Shown: piece after piece, positions 53,791 to 64,000 of the stretch
How the letters are laid out: each line of letters starts with the position of its first letter
Numbering within the stretch: position 1 is the stretch's first letter
Origin: Aplectana chamaeleonis
Lineage: Eukaryota; Nematoda; Chromadorea; Rhabditida; Cosmocercidae
Reading direction: 5' to 3'
Assembly: GCA_029168955.1 (NCBI GenBank)
Contig: JAPDOI010001864.1
Coordinates: 1 to 64,000 of the forward strand
Length of the DNA: 64,000 bases
The notes under the pieces: model-generated
Told to the model about the DNA's origin: nothing
The model's input: only the letters and a program-made list of their open reading frames with translations
Database searches by the model: none
Program-made: the position numbers and the translations under genes

Positions 53791-54940
53791 TCGGTAGGGA
53801 ACCGTATGAAACAATAACCCCTTTTTACGTTTTCTCCCCGTTTACCACTCATTTCGATCGGGTAGATAATCGCATTCACTAACTTCTCCAGCTTTAGTTC
53901 ATAAACAATCAAATTTTGAGTTAATCAAAACTGCCTCAACGAAAGCAAAAGCCTCCTTCTAATTCATTCGGAAATTAGACTGGCAACGTTTCCGTTGGTT
54001 ACGGAAACGTTACTTAAAATATATGCACTCTATCGTAGAATCACTTGCTTTATTAAAATCGAGTAAAACTTCTATGATTCCCACTACCCCCTTTTTATAG
54101 TGATTAGTGATGAGGAATTGTTCTTCAAAATGTTTGAAAAGCGTAGAACAGAAAGGTCGTTTTGAAAAGCGGAAATCGGAAAGGCAAAAACTGGAATTTA
54201 GCACAGCCTGGAACAGTTATAATCAGGGATATACCAAAAAAACATTTTTGGAAACAGAGACAAATCCCAAAAAACAGGCAGAATACAGAAAATTTTAGTC
54301 GTCCGAGTCAAAATTGAAATTTTTAAAAAATTTTCAGCTTCCGAATGGAGCTGATCGGTTTCAACCTAGTGCGCCCTCCACGTCACATTCCAACCTCCTG
54401 AATGGTCTTATAACCAGAAATAATGAAATTTCAATTTCCCCACAATTGAATACAATAACCCCAAAAATATATATTAAAGATATACTATTACCTGCATTTG
54501 GTGCACTCCATAGAAATGGTAAAGAGGTGGTGCCGAGATCACGACCATATTGAGGTAGAAGAAAGCGCTGCTTCTGGCTGAGTTCGCAGGGTAATATAGC
54601 TAGACAGAAAGACCTCCTCCGTGAATTTGTTCATGAGTTACCTGAAAGAGCTCATAAAGAGCATCCACACTCAAAAAAAAAACAGCTCAACACGGAGGGA
54701 CACAGGAGAAATGAGAATGATTTTAGTCGCGCGGCGTCACCCACGCAGGCGAACAGGAAAAGAACATGATAAACACGAATGGACGAATTTGGACGCTTCT
54801 CTGGTGACGTCGCGCTACCGAAATCATTCGCGTAAAATAAAAGGCTTCTGCCGCGACTGCAGACCAAGTCACCCATCAGAAGTCAGCCATAATATTAGTG
54901 CAAAAAAGCCATGGCTAGGATATCTTCTATACTTGGGCAA
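53791..54940. other. No supportable gene
   Basis: No domain, splice-bounded frame or repeat that I can support. Confidence 0.35.
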
Positions 54941-54944
54941 AACT

Positions 54945-55155
54945 GTAAAAATTTTCGAATTTTCGAATATATTCGAAAATCATTTTTTTCGAATTTCAAA
55001 TTTTCGAATAAACTAGAAAATGGTAGTTTTCGAAATTCGGATTTTCGAATATATTCGAAAACTTGATTTTTTCGAATTTTCGAGTATACTCGAAAATCAA
55101 AATTTTCGAATTTTCGAATAATTTTTTCTATTTTTCGGATAAATTTTCTCGAATT
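54945..55155. repeat. TTCGAA-rich palindromic array (left of LINE B)
   Basis: Repeated ATTTTCGAATATATTCGAAA and TTTTTCGAATTTTCGA motifs, almost entirely self-complementary. A similar array lies on the other side of LINE B at 58497-58770, so the two may be ends of one element. Confidence 0.7.
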
Positions 55156-55242
55156 CACAAATGATAGTCTGATTTTAAAAATTAGTTTTGAGCTGTCATT
55201 TACTGTACTATCACTTTGTGGAAATATTCATCGGCCTACCAC

Positions 55243-55290
55243 AATGCTAGGCGCTATTCATAGTGACGCGTGACGCGTCGCTATGAATAG
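55243..55290. repeat. Short perfect hairpin
   Basis: GGCGCTATTCATAG is followed by TGACGCG repeats and the complement CTATGAATAGCGC. CG-rich copies of GTGACGCG continue to about 55355. Confidence 0.75.
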
Positions 55291-55461
55291 CGCGTGACGC
55301 GCGGACGTGGCGTTGATGTGTTGATAGCCGGACGCCACGCCCGCGCGCGTGACGCCCGCTCCGCCATGGTGGCGGCCGTAACAAGTTTTTTGTTATTTTC
55401 ATTATTAATCCGTCTTCAAATTCATTTTGTTTAATAATAACTAATTTTAGTGCTATCTTCT

Positions 55462-55542
55462 GCTTTAGATTAGATTAGATTTATTACGACATTTAGGACA
55501 TCGTGAGAAAAAAGGGGAGCGGAACCTGTTGAACACTCATCA
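55462..55542 (-). other. LINE B 3' UTR and tail
   Basis: On the minus strand the element ends in AATAAATCTAATCTAATCTA, a short tandem 3' tail typical of CR1/RTE-like LINEs, about 80 bp after the ORF2 stop. Confidence 0.7.
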
Positions 55543-57590
55543 CTAACTGCTGAGCAACTTGGCTTCAGCAAAACGTTTAAAACACGACAATGTGTTCATA
55601 TGTGCAGTGTTCTGCATCAACTGGCTGTAAACTTTAGCTGCTCTATTAGCGAAAGCATGAGCAGCTCGGGCTGTGAAAACCTTATACTGCTCTCCTCTCG
55701 TTCTAGTTCGTCTTAGATGGAAAAATTGTTGGAAACCAATCTTAATTCTTCCGTTTATCAATTTGTAGACCATACAAGCATCAAAAACTTTCCTTCTTGA
55801 TTCTAACGTAGGCAAGTTGAAACACCTATTCCGAAAATGGGATCTCGGAATTCTGTTATACAGAAATCCATTCTTCCTGATCAACAGCTTTCTAGTGAAG
55901 CTATTCTGGCATTTTTCGAGCTTTAAGATATCTCTTCTATTACAAGGGTTGAAAACAGCTGTTCCACACTCCACTAACGGCCGAATATAGGTTTTATTGG
56001 CTCTCAAAAGGACGCCGGTGTTGTCTGTAGAAAGTGCCTTGAACAAATGAAATGTACGAAGGTGGACCTTGCTTAGGATATTCTGAATATGACCGGAGAA
56101 GTCCAGCTTGTGATCATACAAGAAGCCGAAATATCTCACTGATCTCGTCGGAACAACGATGTTGCCTTCTACGGAATAATTGGAAACCACCTCAGATTTA
56201 CCCAACCACAGATAGGTTGTCTTGTGCGGAGCCAGGGGTAACTGCCATTCCCTAGACCATTGAGATATAATGTCAATTGCAATTTGGAGTTCCATACAAT
56301 CTGAAGACGTATCAATTTTCCTATAAAGCTTTAGGTCGTCTGCGTATTGCTCGCACTCAACGTTAACTGCAGCGAAATTAGAATGCAAGTCAGCGATGAA
56401 AATATTGAGCAAGACAGGTGAAAGTACACCTCCTTGAGGAACACCGCTTATTGCTGGCTGAATAGTGGAAAATGCTGACCCAACCTTGACCTGGAATGTT
56501 CGATCGGTTAAATATGCTTCGACCCATCTAATTACTACTGGGTGGAATTGCAGCTCCTTGATCTTGTGCAAGAGTTTTCGGTGACACACCCGGTCAAATG
56601 CCTTAGCGAAGCCAAAATATATTACATCGCAAGCCCCCTTCTCATCGAGAATCCTAGACCAACTGTTAACACATTCCAACAGATTCGTTTCAACGGACCT
56701 ACCGTTGACGAACCCATGTTGTGATCCTGGAATTATGTTATTGTTGTCCAAGTGAAAGACTGTGCTTTTTCAATTTTTTTTTCAAAAAGCCTACAAAATA
56801 TAGAAGTAATGCTCACAGGCCTATAGTTTCCTGGGTCGCTAGATGGTTCTTTCTTCAAGATAGGAGTCACAAAAGAGTGCCTCCACCGTGAAGGCACTTC
56901 ACCAAACATCAGTGAGTGGTTGAACATGTAAGCTAATGGATTTGCGATGGCCAAAGCTGTGCCTCTAATGAAAACCCAAGGTATCAAATCAGGTGTAACT
57001 GAGAAAGATCTTGGCCATTTCTGCAATGCTTCGTAAATTTCACGAGACTGAAACCATGGGAATGATTCCATTGGGGTAGTAATATCAGGATGAAAATCTG
57101 GTAAGCGCCCGTCGTCCATCAAATATACGTTTGCAAAGTCTCTCGCTAAAACTTCAGCTTTGTCGGCTTCAGTTACAGATATTCGGCTCTCATATCTAAA
57201 ACACCCAGTACCATTTCTTTCCGAGAGCTTGGAGTTCACGTATCTGAAGAAAGGATTTTTATTGTTAGACTCAATTATTCTTTTTTCTACGCTTCTGTTG
57301 AACTTTTTTAGTTCTTTGTGAAATTTACCCGCAAAGTCAATGTACCCAGCCCAATAGCCAGAAGATTTGGCGTAATTATAAAGACGATCTCTATGCTCTA
57401 ACATTTTCTCCAGGTGTGCAGGAAGATTACCCAGCTTTGCATGAACTGGAACCCAAGGAGCATATCTATCCAAAGCATATTGTAAAATCTCAATGAACAA
57501 TTCGTATCTGTCGTTTAGTGTTTCAAGAATTTCGGATGACGCTCGCCACCTAATGTTTCCTAAAAAACTAACAAGCTTTTTCGAAGCCAC
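55543..57590 (-). pseudogene. LINE B: connector and reverse transcriptase
   Basis: Two minus-strand frames. 56733-57590 (285 codons) carries the region between endonuclease and RT (KLSERNGTGCFRYESRISV, ESFPWFQSREIYEALQKWP, PSRWRHSFVTPILKKEP, GNYRPVSITSIFCRLFE). 55543-56751 (402 codons) carries the RT core: IPGSQHGFVNGRSVETNLLE, DVIYFGFAKAFDRVCHRKLL (a G stands where motif A normally has its catalytic D), ISGVPQGGVLSPVLLNIF, CEQYADDLKLYRKID (YADD box), then the C-terminal domain to AKLLSS-stop. A one-base frameshift at a poly-T run near 56765 separates the frames, which overlap. Lost motif-A aspartate and frameshift predict an inactive enzyme. Confidence 0.9.
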
Positions 57591-57780
57591 ACTTGGAGAA
57601 GTTACGGCGAAAAACGAAAAAGCGGTTAGACTCCGATCCCGAAATGTGAAAAACTATGCTATCAGGAGCACTGAGACCAATTGGAGGCTGGATTTATACA
57701 TTGACACACCGACTAGGTTTTGAAGAAATGAGTAAGTCAAGAATGGAAGCCCCTCTAGTTGAACCTCTCACCAATTGCAA

Positions 57781-58335
57781 TCATTCGTGACCTTTCAACA
57801 TATTTATGAAAGGAGTCGAAGCGGAGGAGTTTGCGCGTAGCGTTTGCCAGCAAATATCTGGAACATTGAAATCTCCGACAATAACTACGGGGTATTCCGA
57901 GGTGACTAAATCACTTATCGCTTTAACAAGTTGCTCCGAGTTTGGCACAGTACAAGAAGGCATCCTATAAATAACCACAAACCGAACCGGGTCCCCATTG
58001 AAGTAAATATCCAAAGCAAGAATCTCATACCCATCTCTAACAGATTCCGAGAGGAGAACAGAATGCGGAAAGGTGTTTCTCACGAAGATAGCTACCCCAC
58101 CGCCTTTGCGACGGGCACGATCGCAGCGAATAATAGTATAGCCATTCAGCCAATTTCCAAGCATAGTCGAAATGAGGTGTTGGCTTTTAAGCCAGGTTTC
58201 GGAGAAGGCAAAAATATCAAAACAAGAACTAAGAACATTATCAACGTGGCTCGAATTACTTGCCAAGGATCTTATATTAGCATATGAACATTGAATATTT
58301 TGAAAACGCCCACTAGAACCTATGATAGTGATCAC
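57781..58335 (-). pseudogene. LINE B APE endonuclease
   Basis: 184-codon minus-strand frame: CSYANIRSLASNSSHVDNVL, FDIFAFSETWLKS (catalytic SET), RRKGGGVAIFVRN, YEILALDIYF, VVIVGDFNVPDICWQ (catalytic GDFN), ending at ML-K-G-H-E. It starts shortly after the element's apparent 5' end. Between 57590 and 57780 the expected ILDLLISS and S(S)DH-like blocks are present in shifted frames with a stop, so the domain is broken. It belongs to the same element as the RT at 55543-57590. Confidence 0.88.
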
Positions 58336-58496
58336 ATGTACATGTACATGCTACTATGATAGTGATCGCATGTACAGTGTGAGAACCCCAAATCGGTCGT
58401 GGGGTGAATAGTCCAAGACGGTGCTTTGATAAAGTGTGCTTTCAAAGGTTGGTCATTGAAAAAAGAACTTATAATGAAATGATGATTGTGCATTTC

Positions 58497-58770
58497 GATT
58501 ATTCGAAATTCAAAAATTCGAATATGCTCTTTAGAATATTCGAATTTTGAATGCTATTCGAAAGTTTGTTTTCGAAATATTCGAAATTCGAATAGTATTC
58601 GAAAGTCTGTTTTCTAAATATTCGAATTTCGAATATTATTCGAAACCGCTTCTTACGAAGTATTCGAATTTCGAATAGTATTCGAAATTCGAAAACCAAA
58701 TTTTTCGAATTTCGAATTTTGAATGATTCGAAATTCGAAAAAACATTCGAATATTTTTCGAATAATATAA
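58497..58770. repeat. TTCGAA-rich palindromic array (right of LINE B)
   Basis: About ten copies of ATTCGAATTTCGAATAGTAT-like sequence, near self-complementary and similar to 54945-55155. Confidence 0.75.
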
Positions 58771-59430
58771 TTCGGTCCGAAGTTTGAATAAGACTCAAAT
58801 CAACTTTGCCTTCGTTGAATAAGACCCAAATCAACTTTGCCTAAGAAAAATCACTCCTAAAATGATCTTAGAGTCTATTATATCTATATGTATCACTACT
58901 AAACACCTATAAGGCCGATTTGTCAAAATTCTCTATAGGTTTTTCACCCTATTTTGAAGATTTAACTAAAGATTTTATATTTTTTTGGATAAGACGACAC
59001 ACTAGAGAGGTTTATTAAGGACTATCCATCACACCAGAGCTGTGAAATGAATTAGACTTTTCCAAACACACTAGACTAGTTTGTGTGACCAAGCTAGCTG
59101 TCTGTCGAACCGAAAGGAGCGGCTTATTTCGTTGTACACTAGTGGGTTGCCTATTCTGAAAAAAGTACCGGAAATTTCAAGCAAAAAAAGTTGCTAAGCA
59201 AAAAAACCGTGCCGCCTATTTAGTATCGTTTCGCCTAGGGATATCATTCCTCACCTCGGTAAAGCCGATTAACAAGAGTTGAACTCTATCTCCCAAGTAT
59301 AAACTCCTCCAAAAAAACACCAACTTTTGAGAATTTCAAGTTCACGCAAGGTCTCCCTCGTAGAATTGATTTGTCGTCCCCTCCCCCCCCCAGAAGATGA
59401 AATGGGGATGAGGAAAACAAGAATATCTGA
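58771..59430. other. No supportable gene
   Basis: Includes a short tandem duplication around 58780-58840 (AAGACCCAAATCAACTTTGCC). No coding content recognised. Confidence 0.4.
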
Positions 59431-59431
59431 T

Positions 59432-59590
59432 TTGATTTGATTTATTACACGGTAGAACCGTGTGAAAGACAAACAACAAAACGAAACACGAAAACGGCAA
59501 GTTAAATATACTAAGAATAGAGGACAATCATAAAGCAAATAGAGGACAATTATAAAGCAAAAAATATGAGGGCAATTATAAAAAATACGA
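59432..59590 (-). mobile_element. 5'-truncated LINE 3' end
   Basis: The minus strand ends in GTAATAAATCAAATCAAATC, a tandem 3' tail like that of LINE B but with the unit AAATC. Direct repeats of TATAAAGCAAA(T/A)A lie upstream. It has no coding part. Confidence 0.5.
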
Positions 59591-59818
59591 GCTAAGAAAA
59601 GGTGTTGAGAAGAATGATGACGTGGATCGGTGAACTGTGGCGTGTAATGACGAGTAGAAACAGATCGATCGCGGTGAAGTATGCAGGGGGCGAATGTGAG
59701 TTCGAACGGACGGCTGAGAGTTCGAACGGAAGTTGTCGGGACCTACGCCGACGTCGAGCGTTTCGCCCCTCGAGCGTTCGAACGCTGTTCCGATTGCTAT
59801 TAGGCTGGGGTCGGACCC

Positions 59819-60223
59819 TTTGAGTGCCTGAGCTAGTGCGAGGATGAGGAATAGTTTATTGAGACTGGTCAGTTTAGAATCACGTCGTAAACTGAGAGAT
59901 GTGTGCATGGTATTCAAAATGATATACAGAGTCGTGAAAGTTGATTTTTCACCGTTCTTCACTCTTTCAAAATCACGGACACGAGGCGATTCCGTAAAAA
60001 TTTCGCATCGTAAACCAAGATCGAACATTAGAGCCTTTAGTTTTACTTGTCGACCGGGCTCCGCATACGTCGCCTTAAGACATGGAATGCAACCTATCCC
60101 TCCCTTTTTAGCGCAGTTCACGCGTTTCGCTAATGCCAAAATTCGTTTTGAATAAGATTGCGGTTGACAGTATTATCATTTTCTCTCTCTAGTTATCTCA
60201 CGTTTGTCTTAAACAACGTAATA
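59819..60223 (+). pseudogene. LINE C, block 3: C-terminal end and 3' UTR
   Basis: The frame 59844-60155 reads RNSLLRLVSLESRRKLRDVC, MVFKMIYRVVKVDFSPFF, the conserved C-terminal block of the same LINE family (LINE B has FNLPTLESRRKVFDACMVYK). It ends KIRFE-stop and is followed by about 65 bp of 3' UTR leading into a long TTA tract. It completes LINE C after the 52145-59818 insertion. Confidence 0.85.
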
Positions 60224-60327
<104 letters not shown>

Positions 60328-60548
60328 TAGTTCTTTCAAAATTCAGTTATAGTTTTACATAACCGGGTTTTTAGTTTTATCCCCGGTTTTATCCGTAATC
60401 GTTATGTTCCATCAGAGTTTTTCTTTCGTCCAGCATTCGAGACTACTTCCGGCGTCTTTCATTGATGGAGTTAGTGATATTTTGATATCTTTATACACGT
60501 GCACTATGTGTGCGTCCATAAATAAAATACATATTCGGTGCTCACGAT

Positions 60549-61657
60549 CAGGGATGTGCGTAATTACGACTAACGACTAACGAATTTATCGACTAACGGG
60601 CTTTTTGGGTGTTACGACTAACGACTAACGAAAATAAAAATATTTTCGTAAGCAATCCCATAATTCGTTAGTAAGCCAATGGTCATTCAAATCGCGCTCC
60701 AACGGGAGCCGTACACCAGGATTGATACCCTGTTGGTTGTTTTAGGTGAATGGTACAAAATAGCCATAGCCTTCAGTATTTATTAGATCTACTGACACTG
60801 CTTCGCAGTTCTGGAATCCCCACATTAAAGCCCCACTCGAACTTTACGCAAGGTTAGGCGCAGCGTTTATGCGACTTCGCGTCTGTCTCGCTACTTTATG
60901 GTAGGCTCACTGAACCGGTTCCGGCACTGACCGGCTCCAGCGGAGATTTTCGCAGAGGACACTATCAGAGGTGATAATATGGAGCAAAGCCTGCAAGCAA
61001 CAACTGCCCAACGACGTGTATTGTAAAGGGTGCCGTCCTTCGACTTTCAGTCATAAATTCGAGATATGGGGTTTCTATAAAGTGGTGCTGGGACCTCTCA
61101 GGGGTGAAATTTTAACTTGGGTGCTATATTCTTCCGACCTTTCCCCATTATGGGAACAAGCTCTGAGCCACGCAAGCGCTCGGCTCGCGACGCTGAACAA
61201 AGAACAATTAGTTCAGAGTCGGTTCAATTCTCCGTGTTGTCACCACCAGGTAGATCGCAAATAACGTCATATAACGCAGAAAGGAAATTTTAGCGCTGAA
61301 AAAAAAGCAGAGCTAAAGATTTCCTCGCTTTCCCATAGCTTCTTTTCTTACCGAAAAAATGACAGAAATCGATAAACACACACACTCGAGAATTAGGCTT
61401 TCGTGCATATTTTGAATTATGTATAGGTTCTCTAACAAGGAATGATTTGTGGCTTTAATGGCCATGAATGTTTTGTAAAACATACATCTCTTTATGCTTT
61501 TCTTTTTTTCTATTCATAAGAGCTTTTTTTGCCTCTGCTGTGCTTGTTTTCAAAGACTAGATTTCTAACGACTAACGACTAACGACTAACGAGGGTTTTG
61601 GCCGGTTGAACGACTAACGACTAGCGAAGTACAAAATTTTTATTACGCACATCCCTG
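60549..61657. mobile_element. hAT-type element, 1109 bp, perfect TSD
   Basis: Begins CAGGGATGTGCGTAATTACG and ends in the complement of CAGGGATGTGCGTAATAAAA. It is flanked by CTCACGAT on both sides (60541-60548, 61658-61665). Subterminal tandem copies of ACGACTA run inward from both ends in opposite orientations, likely transposase-binding arrays. No transposase; non-autonomous. Confidence 0.92.
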
Positions 61658-61904
61658 CTCACGATCCCCCATCCCCCCTGGCTACCACTATGGACGTTTG
61701 CTACGGTCTTCTCAAGGCCCCGCTCACTTACGATGGTGTTTTACGCGGCGTTCTAAAACCCCTAACTTTTTTGGGCATTTTACGTACTCCGTAGATGTTA
61801 TTTATCGATCTTCAGGCAATTTTAAAACTTTAAACAAATTTTTCATTTAGTGCCGGGTTCGACAAGATGTTCCTATCCAAATTTTCACAAAATGACTGGG
61901 CTTG

Positions 61905-62077
61905 TTGATCGAATACACAGAGCCGGAGGCGCCTGGTAACAGTTCGACTGGTGCATGCGACACGCGCGACGGAAAGCCGCTGCGTTCACTTCGACGCTGG
62001 AGCTCCTTGCGAGGCGCATTCAGCGAGCCGAACTACTCCTAGAGTCATCCGATTCTGTGTATTCGATCAAGAAGGCA
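61905..62077. mobile_element. Small fold-back
   Basis: CTTGTTGATCGAATACACAG at the left matches the complement of the right end (CTTGATCGAATACACAGA). Interior similarity is weak. No target duplication seen. Confidence 0.5.
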
Positions 62078-62569
62078 AAATGTTGTTTGTGTAAGGCTCC
62101 TTAGACTCTCTATTTCAGGCGTTGAGAGATATGAATGCGAAGAAATAATTATGTATATACATCAACGAATGATCTATTCTCATATTAATTGTGTTCTTCA
62201 TCACTTTGTTGAATGTTTTAACCCTAATAAATATTGAAAACCAAAAATTTGTATGTATGTCCGAAAGTCTTTCATCACGCAATGAAGGTGACTTTGATGA
62301 AATGCTTCGAACATCGTTGTGATGATCGCTTCGCGTGTCAAATTCCATTCCTACGCGTGAAATTTGGATTCACCAATATTCGCATTTCGAAATGAGCACA
62401 TGCCTCTAGCGACAGATGGAGTTGTTCGTATAGCGAAATTATGTGTTACAAATTACGAAACGCATCATGGCGGTCCGTTCCATATAAGTCCTACAACACT
62501 GACAAACCGATTCAATCTAAAACTATAGGGCAGGATTACCGGGATCGTATCGTATTACAAGCGTATCAT

Positions 62570-62697
62570 CGACCGGGACGACCAAGGAATGGATAGGACG
62601 AACACATTGGGGGAATTTTTTGACCTGAGTGAGCAATGTATTGCATGCGTATCGACCATGCTGCCATCAGCCGATCGGCCGACTATGACGGGGGCCG
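62570..62697 (+). mobile_element. Diverged end of the Harbinger-like MITE family
   Basis: ATGCGTATCGACC, then CCGACTATGACGGGGGCC, matches the last 90 bases or so of the 9848-10416 element. Upstream similarity (ATCGACCGGGACGACC) is weaker and the other end is absent. Confidence 0.6.
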
Positions 62698-63048
62698 CAG
62701 AAACACCGGTCATGTGAAAACGCACGGCTTCGTGGTCGGATCGAAAGCGTATTATGACAAAGTGAAAAGCCTCGAGTTTGGCGGCACGTGCTCTGCCTCG
62801 AAGGCGAGCGCATTATTGAAATTTGAAAACGAGCTGTCGTGGTGCCGATAAACAAGGAGACTTCAAGGATTGCAAAAACTACCGTGGTGGAAGCCTGCAG
62901 TCTATGGTCGGCAAAGTTTTTTATCGTCATCCTATCGGTATATGAGTGCATGCACTGACCTTCTTTGTGGATATTCCGCAGAAGTAGCGCGTGTTCTGCA
63001 AAATATGCAGAACAACTGTTTCAAACGGTGTATTGTCGTTGTCGGAGT

Positions 63049-63213
63049 CAAATTTCGGTCCGCAAGTGAGTACGACGGCTGTTGCATCACGCGACACGAT
63101 GATAATCGTGCTGGGAGAAAGGTGAATGCTGCCGGGACCAACTGGTATTATCACCCTATTGCGTGATGCAACAGCTGTTGTCCGGAAATGCGGACCGGAA
63201 TTTGGCTCGGAAA
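63049..63213. mobile_element. Fold-back hairpin element, about 165 bp
   Basis: GAGTCAAATTTCGGTCCGCA with GGCTGTTGCATCACGC at the left matches the complement of GCGTGATGCAACAGCTGTTG with TGCGGACCGGAATTTGGCTC at the right. The loop is about 40 bp. Confidence 0.7.
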
Positions 63214-64000
63214 ACGACAGTATGTCGTCTAGCTGTGTCCCCTTTGAGCAGAACATTCAGAGGAGTTCAGGGGCGGCATTAAGAAACCCGGTAGCGCGCG
63301 CCAGAACAAGCGCCGTTGTGCTGGCACTAGAAGAGGCCCATAGCGCGCGCCTGCTTGCCTACTATCAAGAGCCGGAAGGCTAGCCCTCGCCAATGCCAAG
63401 CGCGCGTTTTCCCTTGGTGCATTGATCAGCCTTGTACCATAGGAAACGTTTGCTTACATTTAAACTGTGCTATTACCAACAAAATTCTCAAGGAAGACTG
63501 TTTTTCGATTGCTCACGAATACGCGTTCGATCAACCACGAATACGGCGACGAAAAAAGGATTAGCACCACCTTTGCGAACTGTTTTTTGCTTATCACTTG
63601 CTTGAAATTTCTGCAAAATCATCTTTAGAGTGTTGTAGGAGCGTTACAGTACATGAATAGTCCCTGCTCATAATTTTCTTAGTGCCTCGGGAGATTCTAA
63701 AAGGGCGTGTTTATAGCTTCACCCACGTGTAAATCTTTTTTCCGAGTTTTTCTGTTTTCAAAGTTCATCAGGGAATTTTCGATATGTTCAAAAAACTTTT
63801 CTGAATTACGTTCAAAAATTACAATTGGGGTAATCTCGGGCGCTGATCACGAATCGGGGATCCTTCTGTTGCTAGTCTGGGGGTTACTGCAAGTTGCGGT
63901 AGGCATAATGCCTACTAAGTTGGGCACCTATCTTAGTATTCCAAGCATTAACAAGTTATCCACAAATCTGTGTTTGGCGTCCCACTTCTACAAGGAATTT
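63214..64000. other. No supportable gene
   Basis: Repeated AGCGCGCGCC motifs at 63294, 63340 and 63398, otherwise no recognisable element or domain. Confidence 0.35.

Larger units (their letters stand above)
52145..59818. mobile_element. TIR element (7.7 kb with contents) splitting LINE C
   Basis: Starts GGGTCCGACCCCAGCCTGA and ends with the complement of GGGTCCGACCCCAGCCTAA; weaker inverted similarity continues inward (ACGTCGGCGTAGTTGCCCGAC against ACGTCGGCGTAGGTCCCGAC). LINE C resumes after it with ARMRNSLLRLVSLESRR. Flanks are ATATTTGCC at the left and TTTGAGTGCC at the right, so the target duplication is unclear. No transposase is recognised. Contents include LINE B, a degenerate 42-bp-type repeat and TTCGAA arrays. 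Confidence 0.65.

Overview
The window is eukaryotic, most likely from a nematode and possibly a strongylid (hookworm-like) worm. The clues are intron-split coding with GT-AG borders, a Tc1-type transposon, Penelope-type GIY-YIG tails, a Ty3/gypsy element with a zinc-knuckle gag, several clades of LINE, and very dense nested DNA transposons. This assignment is an inference from element style, not from a database search. I see no bacterial genes, rRNA, tRNA or CRISPR arrays. The only host coding sequence I can support is two consecutive exons of an SMN (survival motor neuron) homologue at 37.1-37.36 kb, one of them carrying the diagnostic YG box.

Layout. 0-5.1 kb: two arrays of a 43-bp palindrome-rich tandem repeat bracket a block holding a 569-bp PIF/Harbinger-like MITE and a GC-rich fold-back. 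5.15-10.46 kb: a large inverted duplication whose arms carry the same LINE/Penelope chimera (LINE 3' end plus GIY-YIG tail). Each arm has its own later insertions, so the arms serve as filled/empty-site pairs for a TA-inserting element and for the second 569-bp MITE. 10.7-24.0 kb: one minus-strand LINE (PHD-like finger, APE endonuclease, RT, C-terminal CCHC) split by a MULE-like element (9-bp TSD, itself carrying a 366-bp hAT MITE with a perfect 8-bp TSD) and by a 7.8-kb hAT element with inverted arms (8-bp TSD). The second of these in turn holds a TA-flanked palindrome and a nearly intact Ty3/gypsy retrotransposon. 25.2-36.8 kb: an 11.5-kb satellite of 33 units of about 347 bp, with inverted flanks. 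37.1-37.4 kb: SMN exons. 37.65-39.24 kb: a decayed Tc1-like transposon. 41.0-41.35 kb: two nested perfect hairpins.

43.6-60.3 kb: a plus-strand LINE in three pieces. The first gap (44.73-51.24 kb) is a Helitron-like insertion with a 3' hairpin, carrying fold-back modules built of about 49-bp repeats, two smaller copies of the same hairpin family and a 42-bp minisatellite. The second gap (52.15-59.82 kb) is a TIR element carrying a further, minus-strand LINE. 60.2-64 kb: a long (TTA)n tract at the LINE 3' end, a 1.1-kb hAT element with perfect TSD, and small fold-backs.

The elements do not form a cellular pathway. They form a stratigraphy: insertion order can be read directly because host elements resume in register, or nearly so, after each insert. 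Nearly all element genes are broken by stops, frameshifts or lost catalytic residues; the gypsy element is the youngest-looking, with LTRs differing at about 7 of 329 positions by eye.
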